Shown: positions 8,898 to 17,438, numbered from the stretch's first letter. The stretch: DNA of 64,000 bases from Ruegeria sp. HKCCD4315 (GCF_013112245.1 NZ_WVRN01000001.1:872501-936500); one strand, 5' to 3'. Translations and numbers: made by a program. The notes: generated by a model not told the origin, from the sequence alone.

Positions 8898-9472
8898 TGG
8901 CTTTGACAGGTCCGCAGAAAACGGTTGCACAGACTGTTGGCGTAGTCATCCTTATGGGCAGTCTGGCTTGGGCGGCTGTGCCATTTTATGACTGGTTCTG
9001 CCGGGTAACTGGGTTTGGCGGCACCACCGGTGTAGCTGAATCAGCGCCCGAAGACATTTTGGACCGCACCATCACCGTCCGGTTTGACGCCTCCAAGGCC
9101 AAGGGTATGGCTTGGGAGTTCAAACCGATTGAACGTGAGATGGAAGTACGCATCGGCGAAACCGGGCTTGCCTTCTACGAAGCATACAACCCAACCGACC
9201 GGCCGATAGCGGGCCAAGCCTCTTACAACGTCGCCCCCTATTCGGCGGGTGGGTATTTCCAGAAAATCGCCTGTTTCTGCTTTGAAGAGCAGGTGCTGCA
9301 ACCCGGCGAACGTGTAGAGATGCCGGTGACCTTCTTCGTCGACCCTGAACTGGTCGACGATCTTGAAGCAAAGTATGTTCATACGATTACGCTGTCGTAT
9401 ACATTCTACGAAATTGACCTGCCCGAGGGCTATGCCGCCCTTGAAACGCAGGCAGATACAAACACGAACTAA
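8897..9472 (+). CDS. ctaG: Cytochrome c oxidase copper-assembly protein CtaG (Cox11 family)
   Basis: CtaG/Cox11 delivers copper to the CuB site of subunit I. The 191-residue protein has an N-terminal membrane anchor (about residues 12-30) and a periplasmic immunoglobulin-like domain. The conserved copper motif CFCFEEQ lies in KIACFCFEEQVLQPGE near residue 124, and the nearby P-V-F-F-V-D-P signature is present as MPVTFFVDP. It begins inside the stop of the preceding 53-codon gene (TGATG). Length and motif order match the family fully. Confidence 0.96.
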   Translation: MALTGPQKTVAQTVGVVILMGSLAWAAVPFYDWFCRVTGFGGTTGVAESAPEDILDRTITVRFDASKAKGMAWEFKPIEREMEVRIGETGLAFYEAYNPTDRPIAGQASYNVAPYSAGGYFQKIACFCFEEQVLQPGERVEMPVTFFVDPELVDDLEAKYVHTITLSYTFYEIDLPEGYAALETQADTNTN

Positions 9473-9494
9473 CGCCTGTAGGTGAGGGACGCTG

Positions 9495-10310
9495 ATGGCA
9501 CACGCTAAAAACCACGATTATCACATTCTGGCCCCGTCGATCTGGCCTCTGATCGGAGCCGTTGGTGGCTTTGTGATGCTGTTCGGGGCCGTCCTTTGGA
9601 TGCATGGCCTTACGCCGTGGATGTTCTGGGCCGGTCTGGTCGCGGTGCTGTACACCATGTTCGCATGGTGGTCAGAAGTGGTTGTTGAAAGCCGTCAAGG
9701 CGATCACACGCCCGTCGTCCGCATCGGTTTGCGTTATGGTTTCATCCTGTTTGTGATGTCCGAAGTGATGTTCTTCTTCGCTTGGTTCTGGTCGTTCTTC
9801 AAGCATCGCATGTATCCGATGTACGACTATGCGGGCACTGAGTACATCCAGCCGGATATTCATGCGGTTGACCCCTTCCACCTGCCGCTGATCAACACTC
9901 TGGTCCTGCTTTTGTCGGGCTGTGCGATCACCTGGGCACACCACGCGCTGGTGCATGATAATGACCGCAAGGCGCTGATCAACGGTCTGGCCATCGGTAT
10001 CGTACTGGGTCTGCTGTTCACCTTCCTGCAGGCCTACGAATACTACGAGTTGCTGGCCCACGAAGGCTGGGAATTCGGCGGCGATCAGTTCTATTCGAAC
10101 TTCTTCATGGCAACCGGTTTCCACGGCGCGCACGTGATCATCGGGACAATCTTCCTGACGGTCTGTCTGATCCGTGCTCTTAAGGGCGACTTTACCCCCG
10201 AGAAGCATGTGGGTTTTGAGGCGGCGGCCTGGTACTGGCACTTCGTTGACGTTGTCTGGCTGTTCCTGTTCTTCGCCGTCTACATCTGGGGCCAAGCCCC
10301 GCTGATGTAA
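9495..10310 (+). CDS. coxC: Cytochrome c oxidase subunit III
   Basis: The 271-residue membrane protein is the third core subunit of the aa3 oxidase. It opens [15 protein letters not shown], the usual Rhodobacterales form, and has seven predicted helices. Family motifs include [21 protein letters not shown]-type text ([19 protein letters not shown]) and the C-terminal [13 protein letters not shown] near residues 245-257. It follows ctaG by 22 bases and is closed by a strong intrinsic terminator at 10334-10360. Confidence 0.97.
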   Translation: MAHAKNHDYHILAPSIWPLIGAVGGFVMLFGAVLWMHGLTPWMFWAGLVAVLYTMFAWWSEVVVESRQGDHTPVVRIGLRYGFILFVMSEVMFFFAWFWSFFKHRMYPMYDYAGTEYIQPDIHAVDPFHLPLINTLVLLLSGCAITWAHHALVHDNDRKALINGLAIGIVLGLLFTFLQAYEYYELLAHEGWEFGGDQFYSNFFMATGFHGAHVIIGTIFLTVCLIRALKGDFTPEKHVGFEAAAWYWHFVDVVWLFLFFAVYIWGQAPLM

Positions 10311-10333
10311 TGCCGATCAGGTAATCCAATTGG

Positions 10334-10360
10334 AAAAGCCGTCCTTTGGGGCGGCTTTTT
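10334..10360 (+). terminator. Intrinsic terminator after coxC
   Basis: The arms AAAAGCCGTCC and GGGCGGCTTTT (one G-T wobble) form an 11-bp stem around the loop TTTG and are followed by a T-run. It lies 24 bases after the coxC stop and separates the oxidase operon from surf1, so surf1 and thrC need either read-through or their own promoter. Confidence 0.85.
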
Positions 10361-10466
10361 CTCTGTTCTGGGTACAAGATTGCGCCCGATACAATTGCGT
10401 GGTTGCATTTTCGTCTGCTCCACCCTTAACAAGACGCCGGTTCCTGCAACGAGGTCTGATCCCACC

Positions 10467-11144
10467 ATGCGCCGCATTCTTTTCCTGCTGATCTTCGGTC
10501 TCGCCGGTCTGGGCGTGTTGCTGTCGCTTGGCATTTGGCAAGTGCAGCGTCTGTCATGGAAACAAGAGGTGCTGGCCGAGATTGAGGATCGAATTTCGGC
10601 GGATCCTGTGGATCTGCCAGCGCAGGTGTCAGAGGATGCGGATAAGTATCTGCCGGTGATCGTGTCAGGTGAAATGGTCCCCGGGGAAATTCACGTGCTG
10701 GTCTCTGTGAAACAGGTAGGGGCGGGCTATCGCATCATCCAGTCTTTCAACACAGGGGATCGCACGATCCTTGTGGATCGGGGCTTTGTTCCTACGACTG
10801 CCAAAGACACCGAGCGTTTGACCGGCCCAATGGAGATTGCCGGGAATCTTCACTGGCCGGATGAGATCGACGGTTACACGCCTGAGGCGGATATCGACGC
10901 CAATATCTGGTTCGCACGTGACGTACAGAACTTGGCCGCTGCTTTGGGGGCCGAACCAGTTCTGTTGATCGCCCGGTCACAAACCGACCCGAATGTGGCG
11001 CCCTTATCGGTCGATACGGCGGGCATCCCTAATGATCACCTGCAATATGCAATCACCTGGTTTGGTCTGGCTCTGGTCTGGGCCGCTATGACCGGATACT
11101 TCCTGTGGCGCAGCCGCGCCAATTCTGAGAGTGACGCGACATGA
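10467..11144 (+). CDS. SURF1 family cytochrome oxidase biogenesis protein
   Basis: Surf1 helps insert haem a into subunit I of aa3 oxidase; it binds haem A at the membrane. The 225-residue protein has the family architecture: an N-terminal helix (FLLIFGLAGLGVLLSLGIW) followed by the conserved LGIWQVQRLSWK, a periplasmic domain with TILVDRGFVPT, and a C-terminal helix preceded by NDHLQYAITWFGLA. The ATG at 10467 fits; the frame stays open upstream into the terminator, which argues against the longer start. Its last bases overlap the thrC ATG (ATGA). Confidence 0.93.
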   Translation: MRRILFLLIFGLAGLGVLLSLGIWQVQRLSWKQEVLAEIEDRISADPVDLPAQVSEDADKYLPVIVSGEMVPGEIHVLVSVKQVGAGYRIIQSFNTGDRTILVDRGFVPTTAKDTERLTGPMEIAGNLHWPDEIDGYTPEADIDANIWFARDVQNLAAALGAEPVLLIARSQTDPNVAPLSVDTAGIPNDHLQYAITWFGLALVWAAMTGYFLWRSRANSESDAT

Positions 11145-12529
11145 AATACATCTCGACCCGTGGCCAAGCGCCCGAACTGACATTTGAAGAGGCGATGCTG
11201 ACCGGTCTGGCCCGCGACGGCGGCCTGTACCTGCCCGCCGAGATCCCGGTGATGAGCCAAGACGAGATCGCCGCTTTGGCCGGTCTGCCCTATGAGGAAA
11301 TCGCGTTCCGGGTGATGTGGCCCTATGTCAGCGGTTCGTTTGCCGAAGGTGAGTTCAAGGAAATCATAGACCGCGCCTATGAAGGCTTTGGCCACGACGC
11401 CCGCGCGCCGTTGAAGCAGTTGAACGAGAATCACTTCCTGCTGGAGCTGTTCCATGGGCCAACGCTGGCCTTCAAGGATTTCGCGATGCAGTTGATTGGT
11501 CAGCTTTTCCAAGTTGCCTTGAAACGACGCGGGGATCGCGTGACCATCGTAGGTGCAACCAGTGGTGATACAGGTTCCGCCGCCATCGAAGCTTTCCGTG
11601 GGCTGGACGCGGTGGACGTGTTCATCCTGTTTCCGCACGGCCGCGTATCCGAGGTGCAGCGCCGTCAAATGACCACGCCTGCGGACAGCAATGTGCACGC
11701 TTTGGCCGTGGATGGTGATTTTGACGATTGCCAGGCTGCGCTGAAGGACATGTTCAACGACTTCGACTTCCGCGACAGCGTGAAACTGGCGGGTGTGAAC
11801 TCGATCAACTTTGCCCGCGTTCTGGCGCAGATTGTCTATTATTTCTCTGCCGCCGTCAGTCTCGGCGCGCCGCATCGCAAGGTCAGCTTCACCGTGCCGA
11901 CCGGGAACTTTGGAGATATTTTCGCGGGTTATCTGGCCAAACGTATGGGCCTGCCCATCGACCGTTTGGTGGTGGCAACCAACCAGAACGACATTCTGCA
12001 TCGTTGTCTGTCGGGCGAGGGGTATTTCAAGGGAGATACCATTCCCTCGATCAGCCCCTCGATGGACATTCAGGTCAGCTCGAACTTTGAGCGTGCATTG
12101 TACTACGCTTATGGCGAGGATGGCAGCGCGGTCGCTCAGTTGATGGACGAGCTCAAGAATGGCGGCTTCAACGTCAGCCAGGGCGCGATGGAGGCGCTGC
12201 GTGAGAGTTTCGACTCGGGCCGCGTATCTGAAGACGAGACGCTGGAGACGATCAAGCACACGCTGGCGCATAGTGCGGAACTGGTTTGTCCGCATACCGC
12301 CATTGGTATCAAGGTTGCGGAAGAGCACCGAGCGGCTGACGTGCCGATGATTACCCTGGCGACTGCGCACCCTGCGAAATTCCCTGCTGCGGTCGAGAAG
12401 GCGAGCGACGTGCATCCGCCTCTTCCATCCCGCATGTCTGATCTGTATGAACGTCCGGAACGGGTGACCCGCATTGCAAATGATCTGGGTGCCCTCGAGG
12501 ATCATATCAAAGGGCATATCGCCGAGTGA
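11141..12529 (+). CDS. thrC: Threonine synthase
   Basis: ThrC converts O-phospho-L-homoserine to L-threonine with PLP. The 462-residue protein starts MKYISTRGQAPELTFEEAML and has the PLP lysine Lys112 in HGPTLAFKDFAMQ. The phosphate-binding loop GATSGDTGSAAIEAF and the segment FTVPTGNFGDIFAGY are also present. It corresponds to the long (class I, yeast/E. coli-like) form. It is coupled to surf1 upstream (4-nt overlap) and to the M16 protease downstream (GTGA overlap). The surf1-thrC-protease order is conserved in Rhodobacterales as I recall it, although the functions are unrelated. Confidence 0.97.
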   Translation: MKYISTRGQAPELTFEEAMLTGLARDGGLYLPAEIPVMSQDEIAALAGLPYEEIAFRVMWPYVSGSFAEGEFKEIIDRAYEGFGHDARAPLKQLNENHFLLELFHGPTLAFKDFAMQLIGQLFQVALKRRGDRVTIVGATSGDTGSAAIEAFRGLDAVDVFILFPHGRVSEVQRRQMTTPADSNVHALAVDGDFDDCQAALKDMFNDFDFRDSVKLAGVNSINFARVLAQIVYYFSAAVSLGAPHRKVSFTVPTGNFGDIFAGYLAKRMGLPIDRLVVATNQNDILHRCLSGEGYFKGDTIPSISPSMDIQVSSNFERALYYAYGEDGSAVAQLMDELKNGGFNVSQGAMEALRESFDSGRVSEDETLETIKHTLAHSAELVCPHTAIGIKVAEEHRAADVPMITLATAHPAKFPAAVEKASDVHPPLPSRMSDLYERPERVTRIANDLGALEDHIKGHIAE

Positions 12530-13788
12530 CTGTCAGACAAGACCAACTGAAGAACGGCTTTCGTATCGTCAGTGAACATATGCCGGGGCTGCAATCAGCG
12601 GCCATCGGCATCTGGGTGACCGCCGGTGGGCGGCATGAGCGGATCGAGCAAAACGGCATCGCGCATTTCCTTGAACATATGGCGTTCAAGGGAACCGAGC
12701 GTCGTTCTGCGCTGCAAATCGCTGAAGCGATTGAGGATGTGGGCGGCTATATCAACGCCTATACCTCGCGCGAGGTGACGGCCTACTACGCGCGTGTTCT
12801 CAAGGACGACGTCGCGCTGGCGATGGACGTGATCGGTGACATTGTTCTGAACCCGGTTTTCGATCCGCGTGAGATCGAAGTTGAGCGTGGGGTGATCCTG
12901 CAAGAAATCGGTCAGGCCTATGATACGCCGGACGATGTGATCTTTGACTGGCTGCAAGAGCAGAGCTATCACGACCAACCCTTGGGTCGCACTATTCTGG
13001 GGCCAACTGAAAAGGTCAGTGCGTTTTCACGCGAGGATCTGTCGGGCTTTGTAGCCGAGCATTACGGCCCCGAGCAGATGATCCTGTCGGCTGCCGGTGC
13101 CGTGGATCACGATGCGCTGATGAAAATGGCCGAAGAGATGTTCGGGCATCTGCAACCACGCAAGGGCCTGATCCCGGACGCCGCACGGTTCACCGGAGGT
13201 GAGGCACGGCAAGAGAAAGAGTTGGAGCAGGCGCACTTTGCCCTGGCGCTGGAAAGCCCCGGGTACCGCGACGACGCGATTTATACGGCGCAGATTTATT
13301 CGACGGCTTTGGGCGGCGGCATGTCCTCACGCTTGTTCCAGGAGGTGAGGGAAACGCGCGGGCTGTGCTACACAATCTTTGCTCAGACCGGTGCTTACGC
13401 TGATACTGGTACAACCACGATTTATGCGGGAACCTCGGCGGATCAGGTTGGTGAGTTGGCGACGATCACCATTGATGAGATGAAACGCGCGGCCGAGGAC
13501 ATGAGCGCAGAGGAGGTCGCCCGGGCCCGCGCCCAGATGAAGGCTGGGATGTTGATGGGACTGGAAAGCCCATCGAACCGGGCCGAACGTTTGGCGCGGC
13601 TGGTGCAGATTTGGGGTAGGGTGCCCTCGCTTGAGGATACTGTTGCCAAGATCGATGCGGTTGGCACTGAAGATGTGAGAGCCTTTGCAGAAACCATGGC
13701 TGTACAGGCTCCGGCAGCTCTGGCGCTTTATGGGCCTGTGTCCGGTGCGCCGAGCTTGACCGAACTGCAGGAGAGGCGGGCGGCGTGA
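12526..13788 (+). CDS. M16 family zinc peptidase (processing-peptidase-like)
   Basis: The 420-residue protein belongs to the mitochondrial-processing-peptidase beta/PqqL family. The inverted zinc motif HFLEH (His47, Glu50, His51) is intact, with a further Glu expected ~75 residues on, in the EVERGVILQEI segment. The second M16 domain spans about residues 165-345, with the G-rich GGGMSSRLFQEVRE motif. Translation starts at GTG 12526, inside the thrC stop (GTGA), and no signal peptide is seen. Substrates of such alphaproteobacterial enzymes are mostly unknown. Confidence 0.93.
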   Translation: MTVRQDQLKNGFRIVSEHMPGLQSAAIGIWVTAGGRHERIEQNGIAHFLEHMAFKGTERRSALQIAEAIEDVGGYINAYTSREVTAYYARVLKDDVALAMDVIGDIVLNPVFDPREIEVERGVILQEIGQAYDTPDDVIFDWLQEQSYHDQPLGRTILGPTEKVSAFSREDLSGFVAEHYGPEQMILSAAGAVDHDALMKMAEEMFGHLQPRKGLIPDAARFTGGEARQEKELEQAHFALALESPGYRDDAIYTAQIYSTALGGGMSSRLFQEVRETRGLCYTIFAQTGAYADTGTTTIYAGTSADQVGELATITIDEMKRAAEDMSAEEVARARAQMKAGMLMGLESPSNRAERLARLVQIWGRVPSLEDTVAKIDAVGTEDVRAFAETMAVQAPAALALYGPVSGAPSLTELQERRAA

Positions 13789-14372
13789 TGCTGTTGGGCA
13801 GACGCAAGCTGAAACTCGAAACAGCGCGGCTTAGCATGCGCCCGCCTGTACATTCCGATTTCAATAACTGGTCCGCGTTGCGGCGGTCTTCAAAAGACTA
13901 TCTGACGCCGTGGGAGCCTGTCTGGGCCAGCGATCATCTAAGCCGCAAATCCTTTACCAATCGGGTGTATTGGGCACAGCGTTCAGTCGCCAGTGGTACT
14001 GCGATACCGCTGTTCCTGTTTCGCCGCGAGGATGACGTTCTGGTGGGGGCCATCACGCTTGACAATATAAGGCGTGGTCCCGCGCAGGCGGGTACTCTGG
14101 GATATTGGACCGGTCAGGCTTTTGCCCGGCAGGGATACATGCGTGAAGCAATTGGTGCGATGGTTCATCACGCCTTTACCCGACTGGATCTGAGCCGGAT
14201 CGAAGCGGCCTGCTTACCGGAAAACCGGGCTTCGCGCGGGTTGTTGGAAAGCTCGGGCTTCAAATACGAAGGTGTGGCGCAATCTTACCTGCAGATCAAC
14301 GGGCGGTGGCGGACACACGTTTTGTATGCCAGCCTACGATCCGACAGGCGCGGGAAAACCGACGCGGGTTAG
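13788..14372 (+). CDS. GNAT N-acetyltransferase (RimJ/RimL-like)
   Basis: The 194-residue protein has a GNAT fold. LGYWTGQAFARQGYMREAIG matches the acetyl-CoA binding region (pattern Q/RxxGxG/A, here RQGYM), and ENRASRGLLESSGFKYEG is the typical C-terminal motif of ribosomal-protein-serine acetyltransferases (RimJ/RimL). It may acetylate the N-terminus of a ribosomal or other protein. The ATG at 13788 overlaps the protease stop (TGATG); an in-frame GTG lies one codon earlier. It is the last gene of the surf1-thrC-M16 chain and is followed by a dispersed repeat with two hairpins. Confidence 0.9.
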   Translation: MLLGRRKLKLETARLSMRPPVHSDFNNWSALRRSSKDYLTPWEPVWASDHLSRKSFTNRVYWAQRSVASGTAIPLFLFRREDDVLVGAITLDNIRRGPAQAGTLGYWTGQAFARQGYMREAIGAMVHHAFTRLDLSRIEAACLPENRASRGLLESSGFKYEGVAQSYLQINGRWRTHVLYASLRSDRRGKTDAG

Positions 14373-14440
14373 GGGGCGCTGCCCCCGTCGCGGCTCGCCG
14401 CGCCTCCCCCGAGGTATTTTTGGCCAGATGAACAAGGGGG
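14372..14440 (+). repeat. Dispersed intergenic element, copy 1
   Basis: It starts with a GGGGGC/GCCCCC hairpin (14372-14386), then a CGCGGC/GCCGCG hairpin (14389-14402), then the core CCCCCGAGGTATTTTTGG at 14406-14423 continuing into CCAGATGAAC. The core recurs at 42413-42433 and, inverted, at 56028-56053. In all copies a GC-rich hairpin precedes GAGTATTT...AGATGAA. This copy probably also ends transcription of the thrC chain, although it has only a TTTTT tract and no classical U-run after the stem. Confidence 0.7.
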
Positions 14441-14475
14441 CATGACTCGGGCGCGTTCTGCGCTACACTTGGATT

Positions 14476-15294
14476 ATGCGCTGGTTGGTTGCGGCATTGA
14501 TGGTGATTTCGGGCGGGGCTTTAGCGCAGGAGCGGCGGCCGAGCCATTGCATTGCTATCGCAGATGCAGCGCCGGGTATTGAATACCTTCACAAAGCGGC
14601 TTGGCAGGATCCAGTGCCGGAATTTTCCGTGCGGATCAGCTACATCGCGCACGCGTCGTTTCTGATCCAGACGCGGGGTGGGTTGAATGCCGTCACGGAT
14701 TTTACAGGGTTCATCGGCAGCGCAGATTTGATCCCCGATGTTGTGACGATGAACCATGCCCACAGCACCCATTGGACCGCCCACCCCGACCCGGCGATCC
14801 CGAATGTTCTGCCGGGATGGGGAGAGTTCGGGCAGGGCATTGAGCATCATCTTGATCTGGGTGAGATGCTTGTGAGGAATGTTTCGACCGATATCCGGTC
14901 AGCCTATGGCGGGGTCGAGGAGCGCGGGAACTCGATCTTTGTATTCGAGGTTGAGGGTTTGTGTATTGGTCATCTGGGTCATCTGCATCATGTGCCATCA
15001 GACGAACAGTTTGCCGCTTTGGGGCGGCTGGATGTGGTCATGGCTGCGGTTGATGGGGGGACCACGATGCCCTTGCCGGATATGATCTCGGTTTTGAAGC
15101 GGCTGAAGAGTTCGGTGATTATTCCGATGCATTGGTTCTCGGGGTTCTCGCTGGATCGGTTTCTGGTCGATATTCGTGATACATTTCCAGTTGACCGCCA
15201 GGGGGTGTCAGAACTCACCGTTTCCCTCAGGGATCTGCCAGACAGGCCGACGGTAATTGTTCTGGAGCCGCAATATCTGATTGATCTGGAATAG
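14476..15294 (+). CDS. Exported metallo-beta-lactamase-fold protein
   Basis: The 272-residue precursor has a clear signal peptide (MRWLVAALMVISGGALAQ). The MBL-fold start is ISYIAHASFLIQT, as in UlaG-like hydrolases, and the histidine cluster is TMNHAHSTHW, that is HxHxTH rather than the usual HxHxDH. Later metal-ligand candidates are GHLGHLHH and IPMHWFSG. It therefore looks like a periplasmic member of the family with a changed Zn2 ligand; the substrate is unknown. It stands alone, 35 bases after the repeat and 38 bases before the flavin dehydrogenase. Confidence 0.8.
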   Translation: MRWLVAALMVISGGALAQERRPSHCIAIADAAPGIEYLHKAAWQDPVPEFSVRISYIAHASFLIQTRGGLNAVTDFTGFIGSADLIPDVVTMNHAHSTHWTAHPDPAIPNVLPGWGEFGQGIEHHLDLGEMLVRNVSTDIRSAYGGVEERGNSIFVFEVEGLCIGHLGHLHHVPSDEQFAALGRLDVVMAAVDGGTTMPLPDMISVLKRLKSSVIIPMHWFSGFSLDRFLVDIRDTFPVDRQGVSELTVSLRDLPDRPTVIVLEPQYLIDLE

Positions 15295-15332
15295 GGCTTG
15301 CCGCAGCCGCGTTACTTGGGCATTGAAAACGT

Positions 15333-16748
15333 ATGAGTTTGAACCCCGCCGATGCCCGTTTTGCTGCGCTGATCCGTTCGACATTGGGCGAAGATATCCT
15401 GCGCCCCGTAGAAGATCGGTATCTGGAAGAACCGCGCGGGCGGTTCGCTGGCCAGATCGGTGTGTTGGCTGTTCCCCGAAACACCGAAGAGGTTGCCGCG
15501 TTGGTGCGGTTGGCTGCAGAGGAGCGGGTGCCGGTTGTCCCTTATGGCGGCGGCACAGGTCTGGTAGGCGGGCAGGTGATCTCAGACGGCCCGCCACCTT
15601 TGCTGATCTCTTTGGAGCGCATGACAGCTATTCGGTCTGTGTTTCCGACTGAAAACATTCTGATCGCCGAAGCCGGTGCCATTCTGCAAGACGTTCAAGT
15701 GGCGGCTGAGGAAGTGGATCGGCTGTTTCCACTGTCATTGGCGGCGCAGGGGTCCTGCCGGATCGGGGGCAATCTGTCGACCAATGCCGGGGGCGTCAAC
15801 GTACTCCGCTACGGCAACGCGCGCGATCTGTGTCTGGGGCTTGAGGCGGTGCTGCCCAATGGCGAGATTTGGCATGGGCTCAGCCGCTTGCGGAAGGACA
15901 ACACCGGCTACGACCTGCGCGATCTTCTAATCGGGGCCGAGGGCACATTGGGCATCATCACGGCCGCGTCCCTCAAGCTGTTTCCAAAGCCTGCAGTTCA
16001 GGGCACGGCCATGTTTCAGGTGGCTTCACCTGAAGCGGCCATTGACCTGCTGGCGCTGGCACGGGATCAGGTGGGCGAGACTGTCAGCACTTTTGAACTG
16101 ATCCACCGGCAAGGGTTTGATTTCCTGTCAGAGGTTCTTCCAGACGTCCGCCGACCGTTCAGTACACGGCCAGAGTGGTGCGTATTGATCGAGCTGGGTC
16201 TGGCCGCTGGTCAATCATCTTCAGATGCTTTGGAGACTCTCTATGTTGCCGCCGAAGATCGTGGGCAAGTTCTGGACGGAGTGATTGCGCAAAGCGAAGC
16301 CCAACGTGCCGATCTTTGGGCGGTACGCGAACGCATCCCCGAGGCCAATCGGCTGATTGGTTCGGTTTCGAGCCACGATATTTCGGTTCCGATTTCCAGA
16401 ATTCCTGACTTCATTCGCGAAGGTGGAAAGATGATCGCTGAACTTGGCCCGTACCGGATCAATTGCTTTGGGCACCTTGGGGATGGCAACCTGCATTACA
16501 ATGTATTTCCACCCAATGGGCACAGCCGATCAGAATTTGAAGATCAACGCAGTGTCATCAAACAAGCGGTGCATGATCTGGTTGACGCCTATGACGGCTC
16601 GGTCAGTGCGGAACATGGGGTGGGGCGTCTGAAGACCGACGATCTGGAGCGTTATGGCGATCCGGTCAAGCTGAGTGCGATGCGGGCCATCAAGGCAGCT
16701 TTGGATCCGCAGGGTATCATGAACCCCGGTGCGGTTCTGAAAGTGTGA
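15333..16748 (+). CDS. FAD-linked oxidase (D-2-hydroxyacid dehydrogenase family)
   Basis: The 471-residue protein has an FAD_binding_4 (PCMH-type) domain with PYGGGTGLVGGQV near residue 70 and GNLSTNAGGVNVLRYGNARD near residue 150, and an FAD-oxidase_C domain from about residue 230. The C-terminal signatures FGHLGDGNLHYNV and SAEHGVGRLKTDDL are those of D-lactate, D-2-hydroxyglutarate and glycolate (GlcD) dehydrogenases. No glcE or glcF is adjacent, which favours a stand-alone D-lactate or D-2-hydroxyglutarate enzyme. The specific acid cannot be decided from sequence. Confidence 0.9.
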   Translation: MSLNPADARFAALIRSTLGEDILRPVEDRYLEEPRGRFAGQIGVLAVPRNTEEVAALVRLAAEERVPVVPYGGGTGLVGGQVISDGPPPLLISLERMTAIRSVFPTENILIAEAGAILQDVQVAAEEVDRLFPLSLAAQGSCRIGGNLSTNAGGVNVLRYGNARDLCLGLEAVLPNGEIWHGLSRLRKDNTGYDLRDLLIGAEGTLGIITAASLKLFPKPAVQGTAMFQVASPEAAIDLLALARDQVGETVSTFELIHRQGFDFLSEVLPDVRRPFSTRPEWCVLIELGLAAGQSSSDALETLYVAAEDRGQVLDGVIAQSEAQRADLWAVRERIPEANRLIGSVSSHDISVPISRIPDFIREGGKMIAELGPYRINCFGHLGDGNLHYNVFPPNGHSRSEFEDQRSVIKQAVHDLVDAYDGSVSAEHGVGRLKTDDLERYGDPVKLSAMRAIKAALDPQGIMNPGAVLKV

Positions 16749-16750
16749 AC

Positions 16751-16773
16751 ACGGCCCACATCAGGGGCCGTGC
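16751..16773. terminator. Bidirectional hairpin between convergent genes
   Basis: CACGGCCC and GGGCCGTG form a perfect 8-bp stem with a 7-base loop between the stop of the flavin dehydrogenase (plus) and the stop of the fasciclin gene (minus). There is no long T-run on either side, so its terminator activity is likely but not certain. Confidence 0.55.
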
Positions 16774-16785
16774 CCGACGATTTCT

Positions 16786-17268
16786 TTACGACGCAGGCAG
16801 GATCACCTTGTCGATCACATGGATCACGCCGTTCTTGGTTTCGATGTCGGCCTGAACGACGTTCGCGTCATTGACCATAACACCAGAGTCCAGATCGATT
16901 GTGATATCGCCGCCCTGTACGGTTGCGGCGGTCATGTCGTCGCTTAGATCACCTGACATGACCTTACCTGGCACAACATGATAGGTCAGGATGGCAACCA
17001 GTTGATCCTTGTTTTCAGGCTTCAGCAGGTTTTCAACAGTGCCTTCAGGCAAAGCCGCGAACGCGTCGTCGGTTGGGGCAAACACTGTGAACGGGCCTTC
17101 GCCTTTCAGCGTGTCCACCAGTTCGGCGGCCTGCACAGCGGCAACAAGTGTTTCAAAGCTGCCAGCGGCAACAGCTGTGTCAACGATGTCTTTGCCGTGA
17201 CCATCGGCCAAAGCAGTTGTGCTGAACAGGATTGAGGCGACACCAGCGGCGGCGAATTTGCGGAACAT
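16786..17268 (-). CDS. Exported fasciclin-domain protein
   Basis: The 160-residue precursor has a signal peptide ([21 protein letters not shown]) and a single FAS1 domain. FAS1 hallmarks are [17 protein letters not shown] (H1 box region), [11 protein letters not shown], and the C-terminal [13 protein letters not shown] (H2 box). Such proteins are periplasmic or surface proteins of uncertain role. The start ATG at 17268 follows AGGGAGA at about 7 bases. Upstream is an RpoE/ChrR-like promoter (17312-17341); I recall a fasciclin protein in the singlet-oxygen response of Rhodobacter sphaeroides, which would fit, but cannot confirm it here. Confidence 0.93.
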   Translation of the reverse strand: MFRKFAAAGVASILFSTTALADGHGKDIVDTAVAAGSFETLVAAVQAAELVDTLKGEGPFTVFAPTDDAFAALPEGTVENLLKPENKDQLVAILTYHVVPGKVMSGDLSDDMTAATVQGGDITIDLDSGVMVNDANVVQADIETKNGVIHVIDKVILPAS

Positions 17269-17311
17269 ATGCTAATCTCCCTAGGTTGGAATGCTTCAAG
17301 CAGCATCACCC

Positions 17312-17341
17312 GAGTTACGCGGTAGCCTCACAGCAAGATCA
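17312..17341 (-). promoter_or_regulatory. Candidate RpoE (ChrR-controlled) promoter of the fasciclin gene
   Basis: On the minus strand, TGATCT is followed after exactly 18 bases by TAACTC. The Rhodobacter sphaeroides RpoE consensus is TGATCC-N18-TAAGA, so five of six -35 bases and the TAA of the -10 match with ideal spacing. The -10 ends 44 bases before the ATG, giving a normal leader. No sigma-70-like promoter competes clearly in the same place. Confidence 0.5.
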
Positions 17342-17377
17342 CTTGTTTTGTTCCAACTTGCGACTTGATCAACAAAC

Positions 17378-17405
17378 AAGCCGCGCTAAGCCAGCGCGGC
17401 TTTTG
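17378..17405 (-). terminator. Intrinsic terminator after apt
   Basis: A perfect 10-bp stem (AAGCCGCGCT/AGCGCGGCTT) with a 5-base loop is followed, on the apt strand, by TTGTTTGTTG. It lies 34 bases after the apt stop and insulates apt from the fasciclin promoter. Confidence 0.85.
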
Positions 17406-17438
17406 GTTTCCAGTCACGTTTTTGTGAAGTTCTTTCGA

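Noticed and set aside
11036..12517. Antisense frame of 493 codons opposite thrC.
   Set aside because: thrC is certain; the antisense product has no motif, no ribosome site and biased composition.
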